A stretch of 64,000 nt of DNA from Collinsella sp. (lineage in GTDB: Bacteria > Actinomycetota > Coriobacteriia > Coriobacteriales > Coriobacteriaceae): the NCBI GenBank assembly GCA_019419505.1, contig DXZS01000020.1, positions 1 through 64,000 of the forward strand. The letters run 5' to 3'. The translations under genes and the position numbers were made by a program. This document shows, piece after piece, positions 1-8,300 of this stretch (its first letter is position 1; the number at the start of each line of letters is the position of its first letter). The notes beneath the pieces are model-generated. The model was given only the letters and a program-made list of their open reading frames with translations, was not told the DNA's origin and made no database searches.

Positions 1-54
1 CGAGCGGGGGCTCCTATCTTTTTAGTGCCCTCGGATTGGGTCATAGTGTCTGTC
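1..54 (-). mobile_element. End of a second IS110/IS1111-type element (flank only)
   Basis: These bases closely match positions 53598-53651, the transposase-proximal end of the complete element at 52119-53640, including GGATTGGGTCATAGTGTC. In the complete copy this segment lies 5' of the minus-strand transposase, so a related transposase should lie just left of the window. Several mismatches show a related rather than identical copy. The bases that follow (CTGTCCCCTATGTGGTGG) look like half of a REP-type hairpin. Confidence 0.7.
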
Positions 55-218
55 CCCTATGTGGTGGTTTTAAATCATGGTCGGTGCGAAAAACGAATAA
101 CCGTTCATACGCGATCTCCTTACTTATATATGCGTCGTGTTGCCGCCATTATAGCGACCGCTGCGAGCGATCATGCCGTCTGCAAAGCGCTATCTCAGCT
201 GCAATAATCGACGTTTGA

Positions 219-261
219 CCAGATAAAACCTGCCAAAATAAACCTGTCCCTTTTTGGTAGG
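219..261 (+). repeat. Family B REP-like hairpin, copy 1
   Basis: Core AACCTGCCAAAATAAACCTG followed by TCCCTTTTTGGTAGG. The ends pair (CCTGCCAAAA with TTTTTGGTAGG) and leave a loop with CCTGTCCC. Eight further copies lie in the window. The stretch from 63 to 218 holds one ACCGTTCA octamer at 100-107 and nothing else I recognise. Confidence 0.8.
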
Positions 262-304
262 CGGAATAACCCATAAGGTAAGTATGTTTCTGAGTTATTT
301 CGTG

Positions 305-334
305 TTGACCCATTTGAGCGGGATGGGGTATAAC
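305..334 (+). promoter_or_regulatory. Candidate sigma70-type promoter of the amino-acid ABC operon
   Basis: TTGACC (305-310), an 18-bp spacer and TATAAC (329-334) lie about 45 bp before the ATG at 378. A purine-rich AAAGGTG precedes the start codon. Good match to a housekeeping promoter; no experimental support. Confidence 0.55.
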
Positions 335-377
335 TCTACTCAACCGCTAGGGATTTTATTGAGAAAGGTGTTCTACC

Positions 378-1373
378 ATGAGCAAAAACCTCTCCCAGCA
401 GGTCGTTCTCGACCGCCGCGGCTTTGTCGCCGCCACCTTCGCAACCGTCGCCGGCCTTGGTCTTGCCGGCTGCTCTGACACCAGCGCCGAGGCTGACAAG
501 GGTTCCGCCGCTGGCTCCTCCAAGAGCTCCGAAGATACCGAGGCTTCCACCACGCTCGACGCCAAGGCATTCGACAAGCTCGTCGACAACGGCCCCAAGG
601 CCGATGACGATATCATCGCCGCCAGCACCTGGGCCACGGCCGTCAAGGACGCCGGCGTCTTTAAGATCGGTGGCGTTCAGACCTCCACGCTCTTCTCCCT
701 CCTCAACGAGAAAGACGGTCAGACCCGTGGCTTCGATGCCGGCATCGCGCAGCTCCTGTCCAACTACATTCTGGGCGAGAACAAGATCGAGATCACCCAG
801 GTGACCTCGGACACGCGCGAGTCCGTCCTGCAGAACGGCCAGGTCGACGCTGTCTTTGCCACCTACACCATCACCGACGAGCGCAAGAAGCTCGTCTCCT
901 TCGCCGGCCCCTACTACTACACCCAGCAGGCTATCCTGGTGCTCGCCGATAACGACGACATCAAGGGCGTCGACGACCTAGCCGATAAGAACGTCGCCGT
1001 CCAGTCCGGCTCCAACGGCCCCGCCATCCTGGAGGAGTTCGCCCCCAAGGCCAGCCAGCAGGAGTTCAAGACCGACGAGGAGGCACGTCAGGCACTCCAG
1101 CAGGGCCGCGTCGATGCCTACGTCATCGACAACAACATGCAGCAGAGCGCCCTGGTCCGCGAGCCCGGCAAGTACAAGATTGCCGGCAAGCCCTTCGGCA
1201 GCAAGGAGCCCTACGGCATCGGCCTGCCGCTCGATTCCGACGGTGTCGCCTTTGTCAACGACTTCCTTAAGAAGATCGAGGATGACGGCACCTGGACCGA
1301 GCTGTGGCAGATCTGCATTGGCGACCGTACGGGCGACACCAATGTTCCCGAGCTGCCCGAGATCGGCGCCTAG
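378..1373 (+). CDS. Amino-acid ABC transporter substrate-binding lipoprotein
   Basis: 331-residue extracellular solute-binding protein of the polar amino-acid family (SBP_bac_3). The N-terminus carries twin arginines (DRRGF, residues 12-16), a hydrophobic stretch and a lipobox LAGC with the lipidated Cys at 32, so Tat- or Sec-dependent export followed by membrane anchoring is expected. A Ser/Ala/Glu-rich linker of about 60 residues precedes the ligand domain, which contains the family features RGFDAGIAQLL, AVFATYTITDERKK and VAVQSGS. It captures an amino acid outside the membrane and delivers it to the two permeases encoded next. The glutamate/glutamine branch is favoured by the overall operon, but specificity is inferred. 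A hairpin after the gene (1462-1490) probably keeps permease expression below that of the binding protein. Confidence 0.9.
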   Translation: MSKNLSQQVVLDRRGFVAATFATVAGLGLAGCSDTSAEADKGSAAGSSKSSEDTEASTTLDAKAFDKLVDNGPKADDDIIAASTWATAVKDAGVFKIGGVQTSTLFSLLNEKDGQTRGFDAGIAQLLSNYILGENKIEITQVTSDTRESVLQNGQVDAVFATYTITDERKKLVSFAGPYYYTQQAILVLADNDDIKGVDDLADKNVAVQSGSNGPAILEEFAPKASQQEFKTDEEARQALQQGRVDAYVIDNNMQQSALVREPGKYKIAGKPFGSKEPYGIGLPLDSDGVAFVNDFLKKIEDDGTWTELWQICIGDRTGDTNVPELPEIGA

Positions 1374-1461
1374 GCAGCGAGCCTAGTAACGGCCGCTACG
1401 AAACCATACGGAAACGCACGATGCGCTTTATTGCGCTAAACTGTTTCCTCACTGAGTTGTC

Positions 1462-1490
1462 GGGGCTTCCGTACACACGGGAGCCCCTTT
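1462..1490 (+). terminator. Hairpin between binding-protein and permease genes (partial terminator)
   Basis: GGGGCTTCCGT pairs with ACGGGAGCCCC around ACAC, followed by TTTCCTT. It lies inside the presumed operon, 22 bp before the permease start, so it more likely sets expression ratio or 3' stability than ends the operon. Confidence 0.6.
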
Positions 1491-1511
1491 CCTTACCGGC
1501 GGGAGGTCCGC

Positions 1512-2171
1512 ATGAGTCTCTCCGAGCTCTGGTCGCTCTATGGCCAGAACTATATCGACGCGCTGCTAGCAACCTGGGGCATGACGCTTGAGTCGTTTGC
1601 CATCGCCATGGTGCTGGCCGTCGCCGTCACCGTGATGCGCGTGTCGCCGCTCAAGCCGCTGCGCGTCTTTGGCGACCTGTATGTCCAGGTCTTCCGTAAC
1701 ATCCCCGGCATCGCGCTGCTCATTATCGTCGTCTATGCGCTGCCCCCGCTCAAGGTCGTCCTGCCCTACCGCACCTGCGTCATCGTCGCCACAGTGCTCT
1801 TGGGTTCTGCCTTTGGCTCCGAGAACTTTATGAGCGGCATCAACACCGTCGGTGTCGGCCAGGTGGAAGCCGCCCGCTCGCTGGGCATGAGCTTCAGCCG
1901 TATCCTCGCCAAGATCGTGATTCCGCAGGCGCTGCGCTCGAGCGTGCTGCCCATGACCAACCTCTTTATCGCCGTCATGCTCACCACCGCGCTCGGCAGT
2001 CAGGTGCCGCTTAAACCGCAGGAGCTCACCGGCGTGGTGAGCTACATCAACACGCGCTCGCTCGGCGGCGTCGCCGCGTTCTTTATCTCGGCGCTCGGCT
2101 ACCTGGGCACGGCCTTTGTGGTGAGCCACATTGGCAACTATATCGATAAGAAGGTGAGGATCCTCCGATGA
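1512..2171 (+). CDS. Amino-acid ABC transporter permease 1
   Basis: 219-residue inner-membrane permease of the His/Glu/Gln/Arg/opine family, with about five hydrophobic segments. The cytoplasmic EAA loop (EAARSLGMSFSRILAKIVIP) that docks on the ATPase is present near residues 117-136. GGGAGG precedes the ATG at good spacing. The stop overlaps the start of the second permease (ATGA), indicating translational coupling. With its partner it forms the heterodimeric channel of the importer. Confidence 0.92.
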   Translation: MSLSELWSLYGQNYIDALLATWGMTLESFAIAMVLAVAVTVMRVSPLKPLRVFGDLYVQVFRNIPGIALLIIVVYALPPLKVVLPYRTCVIVATVLLGSAFGSENFMSGINTVGVGQVEAARSLGMSFSRILAKIVIPQALRSSVLPMTNLFIAVMLTTALGSQVPLKPQELTGVVSYINTRSLGGVAAFFISALGYLGTAFVVSHIGNYIDKKVRILR

Positions 2172-3001
2172 GCAAGCACTCCACCTCCGCGCTCACCATG
2201 CGCGATGCGCTCTACGAGGCTCCCGGCCCCAAGATGCGCGCCAAGATTCGCGTCGGCACCGCCATCTCACTTGTTGCCGTCGTCGCACTCGTTGTCCTTG
2301 TGTTGCAGCGCTTTTATGTGACCGGCCAGCTTTCGGTTCACTATTGGTATTTCTTTACGCACCTCACCACCTGGAAGTTCTTGCTTGCCGGCTTTGAGGG
2401 CACCGTTAAGGTCGCACTCACCGCCGGCGCCATCGCGCTGGTGCTCGGCCTTGCCCTTATGCTCGGTCGCACCAGCGACATTAAGCCGCTGCAGCTGGTC
2501 TGCCGCGTGCTCACCGATTTCTTCCGCGGCGTGCCGAGCCTGCTGTTCATCTACTTCTTCTTTTTGGTGCTGCCCCAGTACAAGATCGCGCTGCCGTCGT
2601 TTTGGATGCTCACGCTTCCCGTCGCGCTCGCCGCAGCCGGTGTACTGGCCGAAATCTTCCGTGCCGGCGTCAACGCCGTGCCGCGCGGCCAGGTCGAGGC
2701 TGCCCAGGCGCTCGGCCTCTCCAAGGCAAAAATCACCTTTAAAATCGTATTGCCCCAGGCTATTCGGTTTATCATTCCGTCGTTGATTTCGCAGCTTGTG
2801 GTCGTCGTCAAAGACACCACCGTCGCCTACGTGGTGAGCTACCCCGACCTCATGCAAAATGCCCGCGTGCTCATTACCAACTACGATGCCCTCGTGTCGG
2901 TCTACCTGGTGATCGCGGTCATCTATATCCTCATCAACGTCGCGATCAACAAGGCCGCCGTCTACGTTTCGCACAAGACCGGCGCGACCATCATCCGCTA
3001 A
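2168..3001 (+). CDS. Amino-acid ABC transporter permease 2
   Basis: 277-residue second permease of the same family. It has a longer cytoplasmic N-terminus (about 35 residues) before the first membrane segment, and an EAA loop (EAAQALGLSKAKITFKIVLP). It overlaps the preceding gene by 4 bp and is followed after 36 bp by the ATPase, so the order is binding protein, permease, permease, ATPase, as in GluBCDA-like systems. Substrate specificity cannot be read from the sequence. Confidence 0.92.
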   Translation: MSKHSTSALTMRDALYEAPGPKMRAKIRVGTAISLVAVVALVVLVLQRFYVTGQLSVHYWYFFTHLTTWKFLLAGFEGTVKVALTAGAIALVLGLALMLGRTSDIKPLQLVCRVLTDFFRGVPSLLFIYFFFLVLPQYKIALPSFWMLTLPVALAAAGVLAEIFRAGVNAVPRGQVEAAQALGLSKAKITFKIVLPQAIRFIIPSLISQLVVVVKDTTVAYVVSYPDLMQNARVLITNYDALVSVYLVIAVIYILINVAINKAAVYVSHKTGATIIR

Positions 3002-3037
3002 CGCTTTACCATTTCGAGTCATAAGGAGCCGAGCACC

Positions 3038-3802
3038 ATGGCACAGAGCACTTCTTCTACCGACAACCGGCCGCTGATCGAGCTCAGGCACGTCGATAAG
3101 CACTATGGCGATCTGCACGTCCTCAACGACATCAACCTCTCGGTCGATCGCGGCGAGGTCGTCGTGGTGATCGGTCCCTCGGGCTCGGGCAAGTCGACCA
3201 TGTGCCGAACCATCAACCGCCTGGAAACCATCGACTCGGGCGAGATCCTCATCGAGGGCGAGCCCCTGCCGCAGGAAGGCAAGGACCTTGCCCGCATGCG
3301 TGCCGAGCTGGGCATGGTGTTTCAGCAGTTCAACCTGTTCGCACATATGACGGTGCTGCAAAACGTCATGTTGGGACCGGTCGACGTACTGGGCGTCTCC
3401 AAGGAGGAGGCTCGCGAGCGCGCCATGGACCTGCTGGGCCGCGTAGGCGTTGCGGAGCAGGCCGACAAGGTGCCCGCACAGCTTTCGGGCGGACAGCAGC
3501 AGCGCGTGGCCATCGCCCGCTCGCTCGCCATGCAGCCCAAGGCCATGCTCTTCGACGAGCCCACGAGTGCCCTTGACCCCGAGATGATCAACGAGGTACT
3601 CGAGGTCATGGTCCGCCTGGCCCAGCGGGGCATGACGATGATTGTGATTACGCACGAGATGAACTTTGCCCGCCGTGTGGCCGACCGCGTCGTGTTCATG
3701 GCCGACGGCCAGATCGTGGAAACCGGCACGCCCGACGAGTTCTTCGACCACCCCCAGACCAAGCGCGCCCAGGACTTCCTCAACTCCATCAAGGGTCACT
3801 AG
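3038..3802 (+). CDS. Amino-acid ABC transporter ATP-binding protein (GlnQ-like)
   Basis: 254-residue ATPase energising the importer. Walker A GPSGSGKST is at residues 46-54, the signature LSGGQQQR and Walker B AMLFDEPTSALDP follow, and the H-loop is ITHEM. Length and motifs are typical of the GlnQ/HisP group. AAGGAG lies before the ATG. It is the last transporter gene; the following C26 hydrolase may be cotranscribed (87-bp gap with no obvious terminator). Confidence 0.95.
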   Translation: MAQSTSSTDNRPLIELRHVDKHYGDLHVLNDINLSVDRGEVVVVIGPSGSGKSTMCRTINRLETIDSGEILIEGEPLPQEGKDLARMRAELGMVFQQFNLFAHMTVLQNVMLGPVDVLGVSKEEARERAMDLLGRVGVAEQADKVPAQLSGGQQQRVAIARSLAMQPKAMLFDEPTSALDPEMINEVLEVMVRLAQRGMTMIVITHEMNFARRVADRVVFMADGQIVETGTPDEFFDHPQTKRAQDFLNSIKGH

Positions 3803-3889
3803 CCAGCCACCCCGTGGGACAAATCCATCGGAAGCGTTGTCCCACGTCTCTCATGCGCCCTGTCACCTTCAGATTCGAAAGCAACACCT

Positions 3890-4699
3890 ATGATCGGAAC
3901 CCGCACCTCATCGTCCTACACCCCGCATGTCGACGTCGACCCCGCCGACCGCCCACTCATCCTCGTCGCACCGCGTTGGGAAGAGGCAAAGCCGTTTTTG
4001 AGCGAGACGCTCTCCCCCAACGAGGAAATCGCAAGTGTCTTTGTCGATGCCATTCTTGCCGCCGGCGGCCTGCCGCTGCAGATGTCCATCACCGAGGACA
4101 TTGAGGTTATCCGTCATTACGTCGATATCGCCGACGGCATCGCTATTCCCGGCGGCCCGGACGTCAACCCCAAGCGCTGGGGCGACGAGCGCCCCTACGA
4201 CCCCACACTGTGCTGCGAGATTCGCGACCGTTTTGAGTTTAAGCTGGTTAACGAGGTGCTCCGCGCCAAAAAGCCACTCTTTACCACCTGCCGCGGCACG
4301 CAGCTGCTCAACGTCGCCACCGGCGGCACCCTGTGCATGGACGTGCCGAGCCTGGGTGCGCGCGAGGGTCGCACGCAGTGGCGTCACACCCACGTGCTCA
4401 ACGATCCCGTGCACCCCGTCGAGGTCGTGCCGGGCTCGCTGCTGGAACGCGCGGTTGGCGGGCACAGACTAATCCAGACCAACTCCGCACACCACTGCTG
4501 CGTCGACCGTCTGGGTAAAAGCACGCGCTTGGTCGCCAAAGCAACCGACGGCGTTCCCGAGTGCATCGAAGTCGAAGGCCAGCCGTTCTGCCTGGGCGTA
4601 CAATGGCACCCTGAGTACACGTGGAAGACGCTCGAGACCGACTTTAACCTCTGGAAGTCGTTTGTCGAGGCGGCAGCCAAGGTCAAGCAGGCCCGCTAG
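3890..4699 (+). CDS. Gamma-glutamyl-gamma-aminobutyrate hydrolase family protein (peptidase C26)
   Basis: 269-residue class I glutamine-amidotransferase-fold hydrolase. The nucleophile elbow is TTCRGTQLLNV and the His-Glu pair is in GVQWHPE, so the catalytic triad is intact. Members (PuuD-like) cleave gamma-glutamyl amides such as gamma-Glu-GABA. It lies directly downstream of the amino-acid importer, suggesting that the imported compound or a gamma-glutamyl derivative is processed to release glutamate. No strong ribosome site is seen at this ATG. The exact substrate is unknown. A terminator hairpin follows. Confidence 0.85.
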   Translation: MIGTRTSSSYTPHVDVDPADRPLILVAPRWEEAKPFLSETLSPNEEIASVFVDAILAAGGLPLQMSITEDIEVIRHYVDIADGIAIPGGPDVNPKRWGDERPYDPTLCCEIRDRFEFKLVNEVLRAKKPLFTTCRGTQLLNVATGGTLCMDVPSLGAREGRTQWRHTHVLNDPVHPVEVVPGSLLERAVGGHRLIQTNSAHHCCVDRLGKSTRLVAKATDGVPECIEVEGQPFCLGVQWHPEYTWKTLETDFNLWKSFVEAAAKVKQAR

Positions 4700-4721
4700 T
4701 TCACGGACAGCACAACAGACA

Positions 4722-4760
4722 AGGGCGCCCCGCCGGCCACATGGTCCGACGGGGCGCCCT
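4722..4760. terminator. Bidirectional terminator between convergent genes
   Basis: AGGGCGCCCCG pairs perfectly with CGGGGCGCCCT across a 17-nt loop, between the C26 hydrolase and the convergent Hpt gene. U-tracts are weak on both sides. Confidence 0.7.
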
Positions 4761-4804
4761 ATTACCTATATGCTGCCGGCACGCAGCCCAAGGCCCGCAA
4801 GCTC

Positions 4805-5161
4805 TTATTCGGCCGCCTCGCGCAGGGCCGACATCGTAGCCGCATATTGCTGCTGCAACGCATGCATCCTCTCGCGGGCGCCGTCAACGGCATCGGCGCC
4901 GCGCAGCGCTTCGGTTACCACGACCGCCGGCCCGTACAGATTATCGAATCCCAGGTTCTGGCTCACGCCCTTGAGCGTGTGCGCTGCCATAAACGCACCT
5001 TCGGCGTCTCCCGCCGCCATAGCGGCCTCCAGCTTGTCCATGCTCTCGTCATCCAAAAACTTGAGGGCAAAGCGGGCAAGCATTTCCTCGCCCATCAGCC
5101 GAGCGCACGCATCGTCATAATTAGCGCCGATCTTCTCATACGCCTCACGCATGGAAATCAT
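4805..5161 (-). CDS. Hpt (histidine phosphotransfer) domain protein
   Basis: 118-residue stand-alone phosphotransfer protein. The phosphorylatable His is H61 in AAHTLKGVSQNLG, the canonical HxxKG Hpt motif, with helical flanks. It follows the REC/HD-GYP regulator gene by 24 bp on the same strand, so the pair probably forms an operon and a phosphorelay in which this protein passes phosphate to or from that REC domain. The sensor kinase is not in this window. The ATG at 5161 has GGAG about 10 nt upstream; the second Met (codon 4) is an alternative. Confidence 0.88.
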   Translation of the reverse strand: MISMREAYEKIGANYDDACARLMGEEMLARFALKFLDDESMDKLEAAMAAGDAEGAFMAAHTLKGVSQNLGFDNLYGPAVVVTEALRGADAVDGARERMHALQQQYAATMSALREAAE

Positions 5162-5185
5162 GGATTAAAAACTCCTTTGGTCAAA

Positions 5186-7066
5186 CTAAATCGTGGGAAA
5201 CGCGACGACGTCGGCGGGGCGTGCCAACGTCTCGGCAATTTGGTCTTGCACCTCGAGCAGGCAATCGAGCAGCAGCGGGTTAAAGGTGCCGCACTTACCG
5301 TCCAGGATCATCTGGATTGCCTCCTCGTGCGGGATAGCGTCCTTGTACACGCGCACACTCGTCAGTGCATCGTACACGTCGGCCACCGAAACCACCTGCG
5401 CGGCGATGGGGATATCGTCGCCCTTGAGGCCATCGGGATAACCCTTGCCGTCCCAGCGCTCGTGATGCCAACGCGCAATCTGGTACGCATATTCCATAAG
5501 CGCATTGCCGGCGTGATGGCTACCCAGCTCAAGCAGCATATCGGCGCCGATCGTGGTATGCGTCTTCATGATCTCGAACTCCTCGGGCGTAAGGCGTCCG
5601 GGCTTGTTGAGAATCGCATCGTCAATCGACATCTTGCCGATATCGTGCAGCGCCGAAGCCAGGGCGATCGTGGAGCGTTCCTCATTGTCGAGGAAGATCG
5701 TGCCGCTACGCTGGACCAGACAGCCAAGCAGCAGCTCGGTCAGCTTCTCGATGTTCGTAACGTGCCTGCCGCTCTCGCCGTTGCGAAGCTCCATGACGCC
5801 AGCCATGATGTCGATGAGCATGCGACTGTTCTTGACGCGCTCGTTGTACTGCTGGGACAGCAGGCTCGTCAGGCGGCGCTGTTTGGCGTACAGGCGGATG
5901 GTGTTGTTTACGCGGCGGCGCACGATACGGGAGTCAAACGGGCGGTTGATATAGTCTGAGGCGCCCAGCTCGTACGCGCGCAGAACCATATCATCGGAAT
6001 CTTCACTCGAAATCATGATGACAGGCAGATTGTCGATGCCCGATCGGCGCGACAGATCGGCCAGTACCTCAAAGCCGCTTATGCCCGGCATGACAATATC
6101 CAGCAGCACGAGCGACAACTCATCGCCATAGCGGTCGACCATGTCGAGTGCCGTACGACCGTTGTCGGCCTCGAGGATGCAATACTCGTCCTTGAGCATC
6201 TCGTTGAGAATGACTCGGTTCATCTCGGAGTCATCGACAATAAGCACCAAAGGCTTTTCGCTTTGGAAAGCCTCGATGGAATCGGCGTCGGTCACGACCG
6301 TACCGGCTTTTGCCTTAGCGCGGCTCAATAACTGGACAGCGCGGCCAACGCCCTCATCGACTGTCTCGCCATGAATGCGAACACCACCAACACATGCCGT
6401 CAAGCTCACGTACTCATGGCCCGGAATAATCGTGGAACGAACGGCATCGGACACCTGATGCAGGCGACGGGTGAAGTCATCGGAGGGAATATTGGGCATG
6501 ACAACCACAAACTTGTCGCAGCCATAGCGCACAAGCTCGTCAGTCGAACGGATTCCGCTGCGCATGGCTGTCGCCACAGCACCGAGCGCAAGGTCGCCGG
6601 CATGACGGCCACATGTATCGTTGAAGACCCTAAAATCATCAAGGTCGATCATCGCAACGCCGGCATTCATGCGGACGCTTCGGAGCTTTTCCTCGTAATA
6701 TCGGCGATTGCGCACACTCGTCAGCACGTCGGTGTAGACAAGGTCCTCTTCTGCGGCCTCTTGCTCATCGATCGGACGCACCATCAGCAGGACATGAGGC
6801 TCGCCCTCGACCTTCAGAGGGCGCAGGCGAGCGCGGTACTCAGTACCATCATTGAGCAGCTGCTCCGACACCTCATCGGAGTCTGCCAAGGCCTCAAGAC
6901 TCGACTGACGCAGACAAGGGCAGCGATCGCCGGCGAGCAAGCAGTTAGGCTCCCTCTTAATCTGATCGGCCGACAACAAACGCACCACGGGGTAGGTCTT
7001 CGCGACGCGGGCGACCTCGGCGGCAGCCTCCTCGTCGGTTAGATTGACCTCGTGATTATTGAGCAT
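5186..7066 (-). CDS. Degenerate GGDEF - REC - HD-GYP signalling protein
   Basis: 626 residues with unusual domain order. Residues 1-110 may be PAS-like. Residues 111-255 are GGDEF-fold (LTSVRNRRYYEE, DLDDFRVFND), but the GGDEF signature reads GCDKF (182-186), so cyclase activity is unlikely. Residues 272-390 are a receiver domain with D278/D279 and phospho-acceptor D323 (LLDIVMPG); the usual conserved Lys is replaced by Arg in NRPFD. Residues 430-600 are an HD-GYP phosphodiesterase with HDIGK (474-478) and GYP (542-544). It probably hydrolyses cyclic di-GMP or a related dinucleotide under phosphorelay control through the neighbouring Hpt protein. Start chosen from AAGG upstream of the ATG. 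Confidence 0.88.
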   Translation of the reverse strand: MLNNHEVNLTDEEAAAEVARVAKTYPVVRLLSADQIKREPNCLLAGDRCPCLRQSSLEALADSDEVSEQLLNDGTEYRARLRPLKVEGEPHVLLMVRPIDEQEAAEEDLVYTDVLTSVRNRRYYEEKLRSVRMNAGVAMIDLDDFRVFNDTCGRHAGDLALGAVATAMRSGIRSTDELVRYGCDKFVVVMPNIPSDDFTRRLHQVSDAVRSTIIPGHEYVSLTACVGGVRIHGETVDEGVGRAVQLLSRAKAKAGTVVTDADSIEAFQSEKPLVLIVDDSEMNRVILNEMLKDEYCILEADNGRTALDMVDRYGDELSLVLLDIVMPGISGFEVLADLSRRSGIDNLPVIMISSEDSDDMVLRAYELGASDYINRPFDSRIVRRRVNNTIRLYAKQRRLTSLLSQQYNERVKNSRMLIDIMAGVMELRNGESGRHVTNIEKLTELLLGCLVQRSGTIFLDNEERSTIALASALHDIGKMSIDDAILNKPGRLTPEEFEIMKTHTTIGADMLLELGSHHAGNALMEYAYQIARWHHERWDGKGYPDGLKGDDIPIAAQVVSVADVYDALTSVRVYKDAIPHEEAIQMILDGKCGTFNPLLLDCLLEVQDQIAETLARPADVVAFPTI

Positions 7067-7277
7067 ATGGGGCCCTTCCTATCGTTACGCACGGCAACGG
7101 TGCATATCAATTGGTACAAGGGTAGCATCTAACAGCTGAAGGCAAACGCGCGATTATCGTTACATTTTTATGACCTGGCAAACGGCGGTAATGGAGCCGC
7201 GGGCGCGCGGTTATGGGCGCATTCGTTAACAATGACGAAACGCCAACAGTCCCCCTCCCCACAGGTCATCGAGCGTG

Positions 7278-8075
7278 CTAACGCTCCAAGACATCGCGAA
7301 CGGCGTTTGCCGCCGTAACGGGACGATCGCGCAAACCGTTATGCGCGCCCGGGATCGTCACAAGGGGGCAATCGAGATATTCGGCAGCCGCTCGCGTACC
7401 AGCCTCGCGGGGTGTACCGACCGAAAGCTCGCCCAAAAACACAGCCGACACCGCCTTTGATTCGCGGGCGCGCTCCCAGTCGGGAGCATATGTCATATTT
7501 GTTCCGTATTCATTGGCCATAAAGCAACGACCATTGCGCAGGGCATGCTTGGCTTCCGCTTCGGTCGTCCCAGGAGCCTCGGGGTCCAAGTCGCCGAGAG
7601 CTCCCAAGAAAAGCCGAAGCGCCCTTGAAACCTTTCCAGCCGCAATCATATCGAGCAAAATCGGAGCTGCGCCCATGCCGACGCCTTCGGCCGACACAGC
7701 CGGCTCATGCAGAATCGCACGGGCGACGAGATGGGGTTCGGTGCGAAGAAGCTCCAGCGCCACCAACGTACCGGCGCTGTGCGCAAGCACATTTGTCGGA
7801 GCGCCAACGTGTTCGATCACGGCCTGCAGGTCGGCGGCCTGAGCGGCAAGATCATAGCTGCCGTCTGCCGCTTCGCTGCTGCCGCCACAGCCGCGGCGGT
7901 CGTAGGCAATTACGCGGTAGTTGCGACTGAGCTCACATGCGATGCCGTCGAAAAATGTGCCGTCGACACAAGCGCCGTGCACGCACACCAAGGCAGGAGT
8001 ATCAGGCGACACATCCGGGCCGGCATATTCGCGACAGGCAATCGTGGTGCCCGCATTCTCGACCGTAAAATCCAT
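7278..8075 (-). CDS. Alpha/beta-fold hydrolase
   Basis: 265-residue serine hydrolase-like protein. The oxyanion region is VCVHGACVDGTFF, the nucleophile elbow AHSAGT (first Gly of GxSxG replaced by Ala), and the likely catalytic His is in PGAHNG near the C-terminus; YDRRGCGGS is typical of the haloperoxidase/esterase branch. No signal peptide, so cytoplasmic. Substrate unknown. It stands alone, diverging from the radical SAM gene. The 211-bp gap to the signalling gene above holds no recognised element. Confidence 0.82.
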   Translation of the reverse strand: MDFTVENAGTTIACREYAGPDVSPDTPALVCVHGACVDGTFFDGIACELSRNYRVIAYDRRGCGGSSEAADGSYDLAAQAADLQAVIEHVGAPTNVLAHSAGTLVALELLRTEPHLVARAILHEPAVSAEGVGMGAAPILLDMIAAGKVSRALRLFLGALGDLDPEAPGTTEAEAKHALRNGRCFMANEYGTNMTYAPDWERARESKAVSAVFLGELSVGTPREAGTRAAAEYLDCPLVTIPGAHNGLRDRPVTAANAVRDVLER

Positions 8076-8300
8076 GTTGTGCCCCCATTATCAACGCCCA
8101 TCCAGTTGCGCGTCAGTACGGCTGGATAGACCCGCATTGCTTTACGCCTTGTTAACAGATTAACTTTACCCGACCCGAGGCTTTTCATGACACGGCATAA
8201 TGAGCGACGTGAAAAAACGAAACTTGTAAAGCAAGAGCCCGCACCCTGCTTTGGAGCCGATGCTATGCTTAGGCACAATTGTCTTGAGGAGCATATGCCT

